A stretch of 64,000 bases of DNA from Kribbella soli (GCF_004331345.1 NZ_SJJZ01000001.1:1674001-1738000); one strand, 5' to 3'. Shown: positions 1 through 9,171, numbered from the stretch's first letter. The notes: generated by a model not told the origin, from the letters alone. Numbers and translations are program-made.

Positions 1-171
1 CGTGATACCCCGCGACTTGGCCTCCTCGAGCACCGCGGTCATCACCCGCGGCCCTTCACAGGAAGGGATCTCCACCTTGTACGGCGACCCGTCGGGGAAG
101 GTGCGGGTCGACGTCCCGCCCGGCCGGAAGCCGCGATCGGCCAGCAGGGCACGTGCTTCGCGAAGGTTCAT
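1..171 (-). CDS. Start of a peptidase-U32-like protein (partial)
   Basis: Only the first 57 codons are in the window; the gene runs off the left edge. The ATG overlaps the stop of the upstream LarA-like gene (ATGA), so it belongs to the sugar-acid operon. The visible part reads MNLREARALL, then FPDGSPYKVEIPSCEGP and VLEEAKSRGIT. From memory this resembles the N-terminus of actinobacterial proteins annotated as U32-family peptidases (TIM-barrel type). That assignment is tentative because no catalytic region is visible. Its place at the end of a catabolic operon suggests a metabolic rather than proteolytic role. Confidence 0.5.
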   Translation of the reverse strand, partial: MNLREARALLADRGFRPGGTSTRTFPDGSPYKVEIPSCEGPRVMTAVLEEAKSRGIT

Positions 172-1487
172 GTCTCGCTCCAAGGTCCGAGTCGCCCGGC
201 CCGCGTCAGGTCCCGCGCCGTACCGGTGATCTCGAGGTCGAATCGTTCGGCCGCCTCGGTCAGCAGGGCCGGTGTCACCATCAACTCGTTCGGCGACAAC
301 GTGTCCCTGATCCGGGCCAGCCGGAGCTCGGACCAGTGCCGCCGTCCGCACATCGTCACGGCCGCGAGTACGGCGGCCTCGTCGTCCTCCATCACCATCG
401 GCAACCGCGAACGCCGCGCACCGCCGGCGCCCGAGGTCAGTGCGTTCACGTAGCTCGCCTGCAGGTCGATCTGCTCCAGCAGCCGCGCCGGGATCACGTC
501 CGCGAGGCCGAGCCCGGACGCGTTCCCGTGCGAGGCCGGCGACAGCGAATGCACGCTGATCGCGGCGATCGTCGGCGACTCGAACTCGGGGATCCCGTGC
601 ACCCAGCACCGGCCGATCACGTTGGTGTCCATCCCGGCGCCGGACTTGTCCTTGCCCAGCTCGTCGACGACCAGGACGTCGAGCTCGTCGAACGGCAGCC
701 GTCCGAGCAGGCCACCAGCCCTTTGCAGCAAGGCGTTCTCGGCCGTATCGGCGATCCCGTCGGCCTCGACCAACTCCACCGCGGCGGTGTGTTCCAGAGC
801 GTTCTCGAGGATCGCAAGCCCGCCGAGGATCTTGCCTTGTGCAACCACCATCCGGGCGGCGGCCTCGATGTTGGCGCCGAGCGACGGGATGCCGCCGGCG
901 TGCAGGGAGGCGGCGCCCAGGTGGTTGCCGAGTCCGATCGCGAGGATCTTCGCGATCCCGCTCTCGATCGGGCCGTGGAAGTCGGTGTGCGGCTTGACCC
1001 GGTTCACCAGCAGTACGCCGTCGGCCTTCGCGGCGATCGCGTCGTGGTGGACCTCGGTGCCGTCCGGCAGGGTGCCGACGACCACGGTCTCCATCGTGGC
1101 TTCGATGGAGCAGCCAATGGTCTCCGGTGTGATGCCGAGGCCTTCGAGCATCTCCCGCTGGCCGTCGGCGGTTGCGCCGCCGTGCGAGCCCATCGCCGGG
1201 ATCACGAACGGTGCGGCACCGGCGTCCCGGAGCCAGTCGACGGCCGCCTTCACCACCGGCACCAGGTCGTGAATCCCCCGGCTGCCCGCGGTCACCGCGA
1301 TCCGGGCATCCGGCACGATCCGTCCCCGGAGCGGTTCGAGCGCCGCGCGCGCGTCGGCGTACGGGTCCGCCGACGTCGGCAGATCCGAGAGGATCCGCCG
1401 GATCGGCGTGACCTGCGGGAGGGTCCCGGACGGCCGCAGTCCCCGGATCGCTTCGAACGGCCCCCAACCGCGCTCCGAAGCTGACAT
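168..1487 (-). CDS. LarA-like (DUF2088) protein, possible hydroxyacid racemase/epimerase
   Basis: 439 aa. The N-terminal half has the DUF2088/lactate-racemase layout: VKPHTDFHG near residue 165, followed by SGIAKILAIGLGNH, whose lysine sits where LarA carries the lysine that binds the nickel-pincer cofactor. LarA homologues are known to racemise or epimerise 2-hydroxyacids. The substrate here is not evident, and I see no larB/C/E cofactor genes in the window. The start overlaps the stop of the IlvD/EDD gene (ATGA) and its own stop overlaps the next gene. By context it may adjust the C2 configuration of an aldonic acid for this operon; that is inference. Confidence 0.7.
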   Translation of the reverse strand: MSASERGWGPFEAIRGLRPSGTLPQVTPIRRILSDLPTSADPYADARAALEPLRGRIVPDARIAVTAGSRGIHDLVPVVKAAVDWLRDAGAAPFVIPAMGSHGGATADGQREMLEGLGITPETIGCSIEATMETVVVGTLPDGTEVHHDAIAAKADGVLLVNRVKPHTDFHGPIESGIAKILAIGLGNHLGAASLHAGGIPSLGANIEAAARMVVAQGKILGGLAILENALEHTAAVELVEADGIADTAENALLQRAGGLLGRLPFDELDVLVVDELGKDKSGAGMDTNVIGRCWVHGIPEFESPTIAAISVHSLSPASHGNASGLGLADVIPARLLEQIDLQASYVNALTSGAGGARRSRLPMVMEDDEAAVLAAVTMCGRRHWSELRLARIRDTLSPNELMVTPALLTEAAERFDLEITGTARDLTRAGRLGPWSET

Positions 1488-3307
1488 CAGTGGCTCTGGC
1501 GGCCGACAGCGGAGCCCGTGCGGCCGACGAGGAAGTCCAGGTCGCAGCCTTGGTTCGCCTGGGTCACGTGGTCGACGTACAGCCGGGCCCAGCCGCGATC
1601 CGTCGGCGGCGTCGGCGGTTGCCAGTCGGCGCGCCGCTTCTCCAGCTCCTCGTCCGGTACGTCGAGATGCAGCCGCCGCGCCGGTACGTCGAGCTCGATC
1701 CAGTCCCCCGTCCGCACGAGCGCCAACGGCCCGCCGACAGCGGCCTCCGGCGTGACATGCAGTACGACGGTGCCGTACGCCGTACCGCTCATCCGCGCGT
1801 CCGAGATCCGCACCATGTCGTCGACGCCGATCTCGGCGAGCTTGCGCGGGATCGTCATGTTGCCGACCTCGGGCATCCCCGGGTACCCGCGCGGCCCAGC
1901 GTTCTGCAGGACCAGCACGGTGTCCTCGTCGACGTCGAGATCCGGGTCCTCGACCGCCTTGTCGTAGTCCTCGATGCTGCTGAACACCAGCGCCTTGCCG
2001 CGGTGCCGCGACAGTCGCTCGGACGCGGCCGACTGCTTGATGACCGCACCGTCCGGCGCGAGATTCCCCTTCAGTACGGCGGTTCCCGCACCACTGCCGA
2101 GCGGATCGCCGACCGGCCGGATCACGGCGTACGTCTCGCTGCCGGGAGCGGCACCGGGGTACGTCGCCTCGATCCGCTCGGCGTTCGCGACGTTCTCGCC
2201 GATCGTCTTGCCGGTGACTGTGATCGCGTCGGTCTTGAGCAGCGGCAGGATCTCCTTCAGCACCGCGGGCAGGCCGCCCGCGTAGTAGAAGTCCTCCATC
2301 AGGTACTTGCCCGACGGCTGCAGGTCGACCAGCCACGGGACGCCGCGCGCCCACTCGTCGATGTCGTCCAGCGTCACGTCGACGCCGACCCGGCCGGCGA
2401 TCGCCAGCAGGTGGATGACGAAGTTCGTCGAGCCGCCGATCGCCGCGTTCGCCCGGACCGCGTTCGCGAAGGCGTCGCGGGTGAGGACGTCGCTGATCTT
2501 CAGGTCTTCCTTGACCATCTCGACGATCCGCTGCCCGGACTTCTGCGCGATCACGTACCGGCGGGAGTCGACCGCCGGGATCGCCGCGGACCCGGTCAGC
2601 TGCAGGCCGAGCGCCTCGGCCATGCAGGCCATCGTGGACGCCGTGCCCATCGTCATGCAGTGGCCGTTGCTGCGCGACTGGCCGGCCTCGGCCGCCGCGA
2701 AGTCCTCGGCCGACATCCGGCCGGCGTTGAGGTCCTGCGTGAAACGCCAGACCGCCGTACCGGATCCGATGTCGCAGCCGCGGAATTTGCCGTTCAACAT
2801 GGGACCGCCGGTGACGACGACGGTCGGCAGGTCGACGCTGGCGGCGCCCATGATCGAGCCGGGCGTCGTCTTGTCGCAGCCGGTCAGCAGGACGACGCCG
2901 TCGATCGGATTGCCGCGCAGCGACTCCTCGACGTCCATGCTGAGCAGGTTGCGGAACAGCATCGCGGTCGGCCGCAGCAGCGTCTCGCCGAGCGACATCA
3001 CCGGGAACTCCAACGGGAACCCGCCGGCCTGCCAGACCCCGCGCTTCACCGAGTCGGCGAGCCGGCGCAGGTGCGAGTTGCACGGGGTGAGCTCGGACCA
3101 GGTGTTGCAGATCCCGATCACCGGGCGCCCGTCGAACGCCTCCTCGGAGAAGCCCTGCGACTTCATCCAGGACCGGTGGATGAACCCGTTGCGGCCGTGC
3201 TCACCGAACCAGTGGTCGAAACTCCGCCGTCCGGTCGACGCCGGCGTCGATTCACCGGCCAGGACGTCACCCTCGGCCGGGTCGTTGGTCGGAGGTACAT
3301 CAGTCAT
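1487..3307 (-). CDS. IlvD/EDD-family dehydratase, probable pentonate (aldonate) dehydratase
   Basis: 606 aa, usual length for the family. It has the Fe-S and Mg motifs of the sugar-acid branch: CNTWSELTPCNSHL near residue 60, GCDKTTPGSIMGAA near 141, KFRGCDIGSGT, GHCMTMGTASTMACMAEALG, and SDARMSGTAYG with the catalytic serine. The wording is closer to L-arabinonate/D-xylonate dehydratases than to IlvD of branched-chain amino-acid synthesis. It would convert an aldonate to a 2-keto-3-deoxy acid. It is ATGA-coupled to the aldehyde dehydrogenase upstream and the LarA-like gene downstream. Family is certain; the exact sugar acid is not. Confidence 0.88.
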   Translation of the reverse strand: MTDVPPTNDPAEGDVLAGESTPASTGRRSFDHWFGEHGRNGFIHRSWMKSQGFSEEAFDGRPVIGICNTWSELTPCNSHLRRLADSVKRGVWQAGGFPLEFPVMSLGETLLRPTAMLFRNLLSMDVEESLRGNPIDGVVLLTGCDKTTPGSIMGAASVDLPTVVVTGGPMLNGKFRGCDIGSGTAVWRFTQDLNAGRMSAEDFAAAEAGQSRSNGHCMTMGTASTMACMAEALGLQLTGSAAIPAVDSRRYVIAQKSGQRIVEMVKEDLKISDVLTRDAFANAVRANAAIGGSTNFVIHLLAIAGRVGVDVTLDDIDEWARGVPWLVDLQPSGKYLMEDFYYAGGLPAVLKEILPLLKTDAITVTGKTIGENVANAERIEATYPGAAPGSETYAVIRPVGDPLGSGAGTAVLKGNLAPDGAVIKQSAASERLSRHRGKALVFSSIEDYDKAVEDPDLDVDEDTVLVLQNAGPRGYPGMPEVGNMTIPRKLAEIGVDDMVRISDARMSGTAYGTVVLHVTPEAAVGGPLALVRTGDWIELDVPARRLHLDVPDEELEKRRADWQPPTPPTDRGWARLYVDHVTQANQGCDLDFLVGRTGSAVGRQSH

Positions 3308-4755
3308 CGCGACACCTCACCTGTGGTCACGGTTCCGTTCACCCGGCGAGTGATTCCGGCCGGGTTCGAGTCCTTCAGTACGTCGGGCAGCACCGCATCG
3401 GGAGCGTCCTGGTACACGACCGGACGCTGGAACCGCCGCGCCGCGGTTACCCCGACGCTGGTGTGGATCGAGCCGACTGTCGACGGGAACGGACCGCCGT
3501 GATGCTGGGCCCACGACACCGCGACCCCGGTCGGCCAGCCGTTCCACAGCACGCGACCCGCACGAGCGGTCAGCAGCGGAAGCAGATCGCGTGCGAGCTC
3601 GGCGTCCGCGTCCTCCGCGTGCAACGTCGCGGTCAGGTTGCCGTCGAAAGCCTCGACGGCTGCGCGCAGCTCGTCGGGCGAGGAGTACTCGACGACGATC
3701 GAGACCGGACCGAAGCACTCCTCGAGGATCTCGTCGCGGCGGGCGAGCAGCTCGGTCACCGTGGTCTGCAGGAGGGTCGCACCGCCGGAGGCCCAGACGC
3801 GGACGCCGTCGACCTTCTCGAGCCGGTCGAGACCGGAAGTGAAGCCGTCCTTGATCCGGCCGTTCAGCATCGGTGCCTCGGCGACAGCGCCGGCCGCCTC
3901 GGACAGCTGCTCCTGCAGACCGTGGCCTGCCGGGAGGAAGAGCAGGCCGGGCTTGGTGCAGAACTGCCCGACGCCGAGCGTGAACGAGCCGACGTACCCG
4001 CTCGCGATGTCCTTGCCGCGGGCATCGATCGCGGCCTGCGTGACGAACACCGGGTTCAGGCTGCCGAGCTCGCCGTAGAACGGGATCGGCTCCGGGCGCG
4101 TCACCGCGATCTCGTGCAGCGCCTTGCCGGCAGGGACCGAACCAGTGAAGCCGGCGGCGGTGATCCGCGGGTCCTTGAGTGCCGTGACGCCGACGTCGAA
4201 GCCCGAGATCAGACCGAACGTCCCGTCCGGCGCACCGGCTGCCTTCAGAGCCTCGATCATCACCTCGGCGGTCCGGACGGACAGCTCCGGGTGGCCCGGG
4301 TGCGCCTTGACGATCACCGGGCAACCGGCCGCGAGCGCGGACGCGGTGTCGCCACCGCACACGCTGAACGCGAACGGGAAGTTGCTGGCGGCAAACACCA
4401 GCACCGGACCGAGCGGCACGAGGACACGGCGGAGGTCGGGACGCGGGACCGGCTTGGCCTGCGGGTCCAGGGTGTCGATCGTGACTTCCAGCAGCGAACC
4501 CTCTTCGAGAGCGTCCGCGAACATCCGCAGCTGGCCGGTGCTACGGGCGACCTCGCCGGTCAGCCGCGCCTGCGGCAGCGAGCTCTCGCGCATCGCGATC
4601 GGCACCAGCTCGCCAGAGGCTGCATCGAGCGCATCCGCGACAGCGCGGATCCACCCCGCCCGGACGGCGGGCTCCGACGTACCGAAGGCAGGCGCCGCCG
4701 CGGCCGCCGCTTCCAGGACCTGCTCGAGCTCGGCGGGGGTGGTGTCCTGCGTCAT
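3304..4755 (-). CDS. Aldehyde dehydrogenase, probable alpha-ketoglutarate semialdehyde dehydrogenase
   Basis: 483 aa. ALDH fold with FAASNFPFAFSVCGGDTASALAAGCPV (NADP-site region), GELGSLNPVFV containing the catalytic glutamate, and LGVGQFCTKPG with the catalytic cysteine near residue 265. This combination is typical of the ketoglutarate-semialdehyde type rather than betaine or benzaldehyde types. In a Weimberg-type route it oxidises alpha-ketoglutarate semialdehyde to alpha-ketoglutarate. Its neighbours supply the two preceding dehydration steps. Start ATG 4755 overlaps the upstream stop (ATGA). Confidence 0.85.
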   Translation of the reverse strand: MTQDTTPAELEQVLEAAAAAAPAFGTSEPAVRAGWIRAVADALDAASGELVPIAMRESSLPQARLTGEVARSTGQLRMFADALEEGSLLEVTIDTLDPQAKPVPRPDLRRVLVPLGPVLVFAASNFPFAFSVCGGDTASALAAGCPVIVKAHPGHPELSVRTAEVMIEALKAAGAPDGTFGLISGFDVGVTALKDPRITAAGFTGSVPAGKALHEIAVTRPEPIPFYGELGSLNPVFVTQAAIDARGKDIASGYVGSFTLGVGQFCTKPGLLFLPAGHGLQEQLSEAAGAVAEAPMLNGRIKDGFTSGLDRLEKVDGVRVWASGGATLLQTTVTELLARRDEILEECFGPVSIVVEYSSPDELRAAVEAFDGNLTATLHAEDADAELARDLLPLLTARAGRVLWNGWPTGVAVSWAQHHGGPFPSTVGSIHTSVGVTAARRFQRPVVYQDAPDAVLPDVLKDSNPAGITRRVNGTVTTGEVSR

Positions 4756-5645
4756 CGGATTCCCTCCAGGTTGTCGGTTGCGAGGAACCCGAACGGTTCC
4801 CGTCCTGCGGCCACGGTATTCGTGAGGGTGCCGACCTCGTCGATGGTGATCGTGATGACGTCACCCTCGGCCAGTGCGAAGTCCAGCTCCGGGACGATCC
4901 CGGTGCCGGTCGCGAGGATCACGCCGTCCGGGAAGTCGTTCGGCAGGAACAGTACGTCGATCAGGTCCTGGAGCTCGCGCACCAGCTTCTCGGTGGACGT
5001 CGTACCGCTGAACACCTCGTCGCCGCCGCGGCGGATCACCAGGTCGATCCCGAGCTTCTTGGGGTCCGCGACCTCCCAGACCGGCCGGATCCCCGAGGCC
5101 AGCGCACAACCGCCCGCGAACAGCTTCGCCTGCGGCACGTACAGCGGGTTGACGCCTTCGATCGACCGCGAGCTCATGTCGTTGCAGACCGTGAACCCGA
5201 CGATCTCACCGTGGCTGTTGGCCACGACCGCCAGCTCCGGCTCAGGTACGTCGTGACCGGAGTCCGACCGGATCCCGACCGGCTCGCCGTCGACCACCAC
5301 CCGCCAGGCCGGCGCCTTCTGGAAGAGCTCGGGCCGGTCGGCGGTGTAGACCTTGTCGTAGACCGACTGCTCGCTGCTCTCCTCCATCCGGGCGCCGCGC
5401 GAGCGCTCGTACGTCACGCCCGCGCACCACACCTCGCCGCGACCGTCGAGCGGCGGGAGGAACGTCAGCCCTGCGACGGGCAGCGTCTCGCCGGCCTTGT
5501 CCACCTCCGCCCGCAGCTCCTCCAGGGACAGCCGGAGCAGTTCGGCGAAACTGTTCACCCCCGGCAGCGGAGCCACCGCATCCACGGTGCGTACACCGGG
5601 GACAGGGCGGCCGTCGACAGGAGACAGATAACGGACCAGGTGCAT
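4752..5645 (-). CDS. FAH-family 2-keto-3-deoxy-acid dehydratase
   Basis: 297 aa from ATG 5645. A GTG at 5660 overlaps the upstream stop, but ATG 5645 has an AAGGG ribosome-binding site at the right distance, so I prefer it. Fumarylacetoacetate-hydrolase fold: VWCAGVTYERS, the acidic cluster MEESSEQSVYDKVY, NDMSSRSIEG and QAKLFAGGCALASGIRP. This is the signature of the XylX/2-keto-3-deoxy-pentonate dehydratase subgroup, which makes alpha-ketoglutarate semialdehyde. With the IlvD/EDD dehydratase and ALDH next to it, the three steps of a Weimberg pathway are complete. Confidence 0.83.
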   Translation of the reverse strand: MHLVRYLSPVDGRPVPGVRTVDAVAPLPGVNSFAELLRLSLEELRAEVDKAGETLPVAGLTFLPPLDGRGEVWCAGVTYERSRGARMEESSEQSVYDKVYTADRPELFQKAPAWRVVVDGEPVGIRSDSGHDVPEPELAVVANSHGEIVGFTVCNDMSSRSIEGVNPLYVPQAKLFAGGCALASGIRPVWEVADPKKLGIDLVIRRGGDEVFSGTTSTEKLVRELQDLIDVLFLPNDFPDGVILATGTGIVPELDFALAEGDVITITIDEVGTLTNTVAAGREPFGFLATDNLEGIR

Positions 5646-5656
5646 GGACAAACCCT

Positions 5657-8371
5657 TCACATTGACGTACCGAGCAGACCACGGGTGATCTGGAAACCGA
5701 CGTTGCCGGAGGCAACCGCCTTGGGGACGAGCCGGCGACCGGCGACCGCGGCGACGATGTCCAGCCCGATCCGCGCCTGTTCGGTCGCGTCACCGGTGGC
5801 CACCGCATCCAGGTCGTCGCCGTACGTCGCGACCGTCTCCGGGTCGTTGCTGAACTCGACGACCGGGACGAACCGCTGCGCCGACAGGGTGCCGCCCGCG
5901 ACATGCGCCAGGATCTGCTGGACACCCGTCGCACCGAAACCGGTCGCGGTCTCCATCCAGTCCGTCCCCGGCATCCGCATCACGTGCCACCCCGGCTCCG
6001 CGAACCGCTGCCCGTGCGCGATCGTCGGGCCCACCGGGTCCGCCGATCCGAACGCCGCAGTACGAAATCCGTCGTGTGCCAGCAACGCGCCACGCGACGA
6101 CAGTACGACGGAACCGCCGGAGCCGACGATCTCGCGGCCGATCAGCGCGAGCGCCTCGGCGGTCGCGTCCGAGAACGGACCGCGGGCCTCCAGCGCGATC
6201 GTCAGCGCCCCGAGATCACCGGACTGCGCGACCGGAGCCGGCAGGTCGAAGCTGCCGAACCAGTCCTTCACCCTGTCGCCGACGGCGTCGAGACCGCCGT
6301 CCCCCTGGATGCTCGCCCAGCCGAAACGGGACGGATCCGCGCCGGCCTCGACCAGCCGGGACCGGAAGTAGTCGTTGTGCGTCTTCTCGCAGCCGTGCTC
6401 GAGAAGCAGGGCCATCCGCGTGTTCGGGTGCAGGAGGTAGCCGAGCATGATCCGCGCGAACGTCTCCTCGGACGCCCCGCCGCTGCTGCCACAGCCCTCG
6501 GTGTGCGGGAGCGCGACCATCCGCGTGACGGCGTCACCGGCCCACCTCTCCAGCTCCGCCTGGGCCGCGATCCGCAGGGCGATCTGACCGGAGCAGAGGC
6601 TGGTCGGCAGGATCAGGGCGACGGCCTCAGGCACCAACCGGTCGTCGACACGCAACAATTCCGTGGGTGTCCGGCTCTCGGAGGTCAGGCCGCGATGTGG
6701 CAGTCCGTCGAGCGGAGCGTCGCGGTCCTCGAGCGGGAGGTCGGCGAGCTTGCGGCTCATCCGGCCGTCGGTGGTGATCGAGATGCCCTCACGCGGACCG
6801 GTCTGCTTCCAGTTCCGCCAGATCGACACCTGGCTGTGGCCGGCTCGCTCGCCTGCACTCTTCTCACCGGACGCGACGCGGACGACGAGGTCGAAGGTCT
6901 CCGCGGTCAGGTCGGCCATCGACGTACCGGTCAGGTACTTGCCGGCGTCGACGTCCATCTCGGCGTGCAACCGCTCGTACCGCGCGCTCGTGGTGACGAA
7001 CTTCAGCGTCGGGACGAACGGGAAGTTGGTGATCGATCCGTTGCCGGTGGTGAAGAAGATCAGGTTGCAGCCGCTGCCGATCTGGCCGGCCACCGACTCG
7101 AGGTCGTTACCGGGGCTGTCCATGAAGATGTAGCCGTCGCCGGGCAGCGGTTCGCCGTAGTCGATCACGTGGTCGAGCCGGACCTCGCGCGGCAGCTTGC
7201 GGGCGGCGCCGATCGACTTCAGCACGATGTTATAGAGCCCGCGGTACACGTTGCCGCCGGACGGGTTGCCCTCGGCGGTGTGCCCGTGCCAGCCGACGCG
7301 TTCCTTGAACGACTTGATCGTGGCCAGGAAACGCTTGGCGGTCGCGAGGTCGCGGACGTTCTTCAGCACGTACGGCTCGGCGCCGATCAGTTCGTCGGTC
7401 TCCGCGAGCACCGCCGTACCGCCGTGCCGGATGACCTCCGCGCTGACCTGGCCGGCAAGCGGGTTGGCCGAGATCCCGGAGAAGGCGTCGGATCCGCCGC
7501 ACTGCAGGGCGATCTTGAGGTCCGCGAGCGGGACCTCCTCGCGCTGCTGCGCGTCGACGATTGGCAGCCAGGGCTCGATCAGCGCACCGGCGGCCGTCAG
7601 GTCGTGCTCGAAGCCTGCGCTGCGGGTGAAGTACGCGTGCGGCACCTTGATCGAGGGGTAGCCGTTCTCGGCCAGGAAGTTCTTGATCGCCTCGCCGGAG
7701 ACCACGTCGCCCTCGGTGTCGACGATCAGGACCGCGCTGACGTTCGGGTTCAGCGTGAAGCCGCCGAGCGTGGCGAGCAGGAAGTGCAGGTTGTTCGGGA
7801 CCTCGTCCTCGCCGCCTTCGGTGTGCGCCACCGGTACGACGCCGTCGCCCGCGGCCGCACCGTCGAAGCGCCGCGCCAACTCGGTGACGAACCCGCTGCT
7901 GCGCGAACTGGTCGCCAGCAGTACGACGTGATTTCGCGTCCCGGCCGGGCCCTGCTCACGGGGGTAGCCGAGGAACGTGCCGGGCTGCTCGACGCTGGTC
8001 ACCTGAGCGCCGAAGCTCAGCGCCGACTCGTCCAGCTCGAACGGGTCGAGCGGCTCGTTGGTCGCACTCGGCGCCTCGGGCAGGCCGTCCACACCGCGGG
8101 CAGTGACCGCGGCGAGGCTGGTCGGCGTACAGACGTAATCGCCGGGGACCAGGTCACGGGAGGCGCGCGCGAACGCGGTGTTCCACGAGGTCAGCGCGTC
8201 GCCGGTAACGACCGGCACGACCACGAAGCGGTGCCCTTCGAGCACGGTGTGCGGCAGCGTGATCGTCGTACCGTCGAGCTCGACCTCGGTGCCGGCGTCC
8301 AGCCGCCGCGAGGCGATCGCAACGTTGTCGCCGGGCTCGGGCAGGACGCCGATCTGTTCGAACCTCACCAT
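5657..8371 (-). CDS. UxaA/GarD-family dehydratase with a duplicated N-subdomain
   Basis: 904 aa, against roughly 500 for UxaA or GarD. Residues 1-105 form a SAF-type domain. A first UxaA N-subdomain (GTRNHVV near 144, HTEGGED near 187) lacks the family cysteines. It is followed by the UxaA C-subdomain (CGGSDAFSGISANP near 290, GSGCNLIFFTTGNGS near 433). Residues about 585-760 repeat the N-subdomain with the cysteines present: SLCSGQ near 592, HTEGCGSSGG near 625 and HGCEKTHND near 660. Start ATG 8371 has GGGAAGG 8 nt upstream. It is the first gene of the operon. Probable sugar-acid (altronate- or galactarate-like) dehydratase. Confidence 0.82.
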   Translation of the reverse strand: MVRFEQIGVLPEPGDNVAIASRRLDAGTEVELDGTTITLPHTVLEGHRFVVVPVVTGDALTSWNTAFARASRDLVPGDYVCTPTSLAAVTARGVDGLPEAPSATNEPLDPFELDESALSFGAQVTSVEQPGTFLGYPREQGPAGTRNHVVLLATSSRSSGFVTELARRFDGAAAGDGVVPVAHTEGGEDEVPNNLHFLLATLGGFTLNPNVSAVLIVDTEGDVVSGEAIKNFLAENGYPSIKVPHAYFTRSAGFEHDLTAAGALIEPWLPIVDAQQREEVPLADLKIALQCGGSDAFSGISANPLAGQVSAEVIRHGGTAVLAETDELIGAEPYVLKNVRDLATAKRFLATIKSFKERVGWHGHTAEGNPSGGNVYRGLYNIVLKSIGAARKLPREVRLDHVIDYGEPLPGDGYIFMDSPGNDLESVAGQIGSGCNLIFFTTGNGSITNFPFVPTLKFVTTSARYERLHAEMDVDAGKYLTGTSMADLTAETFDLVVRVASGEKSAGERAGHSQVSIWRNWKQTGPREGISITTDGRMSRKLADLPLEDRDAPLDGLPHRGLTSESRTPTELLRVDDRLVPEAVALILPTSLCSGQIALRIAAQAELERWAGDAVTRMVALPHTEGCGSSGGASEETFARIMLGYLLHPNTRMALLLEHGCEKTHNDYFRSRLVEAGADPSRFGWASIQGDGGLDAVGDRVKDWFGSFDLPAPVAQSGDLGALTIALEARGPFSDATAEALALIGREIVGSGGSVVLSSRGALLAHDGFRTAAFGSADPVGPTIAHGQRFAEPGWHVMRMPGTDWMETATGFGATGVQQILAHVAGGTLSAQRFVPVVEFSNDPETVATYGDDLDAVATGDATEQARIGLDIVAAVAGRRLVPKAVASGNVGFQITRGLLGTSM

Positions 8372-8409
8372 CGTTCGTGCCTTCCCATAGCTTGCTCGAG
8401 CCGAAATCG

Positions 8410-8420
8410 TGCATGATGCA
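8410..8420. promoter_or_regulatory. Candidate GntR operator
   Basis: TGCAT-G-ATGCA is an inverted repeat in the 119-bp gap between the divergent UxaA-like gene and the GntR gene. Position and AT-richness suit an operator controlling both. The repeat is short, so this is an inference from location. Confidence 0.5.
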
Positions 8421-8490
8421 TGATTACCAGTGTTACCCTGCCGAAACCGACCGGTGGGGTCAAGACCGCGACCAGATTCCGGAGACACCT

Positions 8491-9171
8491 ATGAGCGAGC
8501 CAGTGGCACCGGTGGACCGGCGGCTGCTCCGGCGGCAGATGCTCGCCGACGACGTGTACGAGGCCATCAAGACGATGCTGATGGACCACGTCATCCGGCC
8601 CGGGGCGCGGATCTCGATCGACGGGCTCGCGCGGGAGTTCCAGGTGTCGTCGACGCCGGTGCGGGAGGCGCTGGCCCGGCTGGAGTCGGAAGGGCTGGCG
8701 GTCAAGGAGCCGTTGAAGGGTTATCGCGCGACTCCCCTCCTCTCGCTCGAGGAGTTCGACGATCTCTACCGGTTCCGGCTCCTGCTCGAGCCGTGGGCGG
8801 CCCGGCGGGCGGCCGAACTGATCGACGGCGAGGGGTGCGAGCGGCTGCGCGCCGAGCTCACGAACGCGGTCGAGCCGACGTCGATCGACTACGCCGGGTA
8901 CAAGTCGCTCACCGCGCACGACAACCGCTTCCACTCGCTGATCGCCTCGCTGTCCGGGAGCGAGCAGGTTCGATCGGCTTTCGAGCGAACCCACTGCCAC
9001 CTGCACATCTTCCGGTTGCACTACGACCGCGACATCGGCCCCGAGGTCCTCACCGAGCACCGCATGCTGGTCGAGGCGATCACCTCCGGCGATCCGGCCG
9101 CCGCCGAGTCCGCGATGACCCGGCACATCGAGAACTCGATGACCCTGCGGTTGCGCCGCATCTACGAATGA
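8491..9171 (+). CDS. GntR-family regulator (FCD type) of the sugar-acid operon
   Basis: 226 aa from ATG 8491, preceded by GGAG about 7 nt upstream. N-terminal winged helix (LADDVYEAIKTMLMDHVIRPGARISI, then FQVSSTPVREALARLESEGLA) and a C-terminal helical FCD domain with the metal-ligand pattern LTAHDNRFH, HCHLHIFRLHY and EHRMLVEAI. FCD regulators usually bind a carboxylate intermediate and repress the adjacent catabolic operon. Divergent placement to the UxaA-like gene makes that operon the obvious target. Confidence 0.9.
   Translation: MSEPVAPVDRRLLRRQMLADDVYEAIKTMLMDHVIRPGARISIDGLAREFQVSSTPVREALARLESEGLAVKEPLKGYRATPLLSLEEFDDLYRFRLLLEPWAARRAAELIDGEGCERLRAELTNAVEPTSIDYAGYKSLTAHDNRFHSLIASLSGSEQVRSAFERTHCHLHIFRLHYDRDIGPEVLTEHRMLVEAITSGDPAAAESAMTRHIENSMTLRLRRIYE

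Noticed and set aside
168..3083. A single 971-codon leftward frame joining two genes
   Set aside because: Its first half is an out-of-frame shadow of the IlvD/EDD gene; the real LarA-like gene starts at 1487 with an ATGA overlap.
3363..3373. GGTTCGAGTCC, a tRNA T-arm-like string
   Set aside because: It lies inside the well-supported aldehyde dehydrogenase gene, and no acceptor or anticodon stem fits around it.
1490..3502. Long open frames opposite real genes (here and at many other places)
   Set aside because: They are the expected mirror frames of high-GC genes: Arg/Val/Asp/Ala-rich translations with no family motifs, while the other strand carries clear enzymes.
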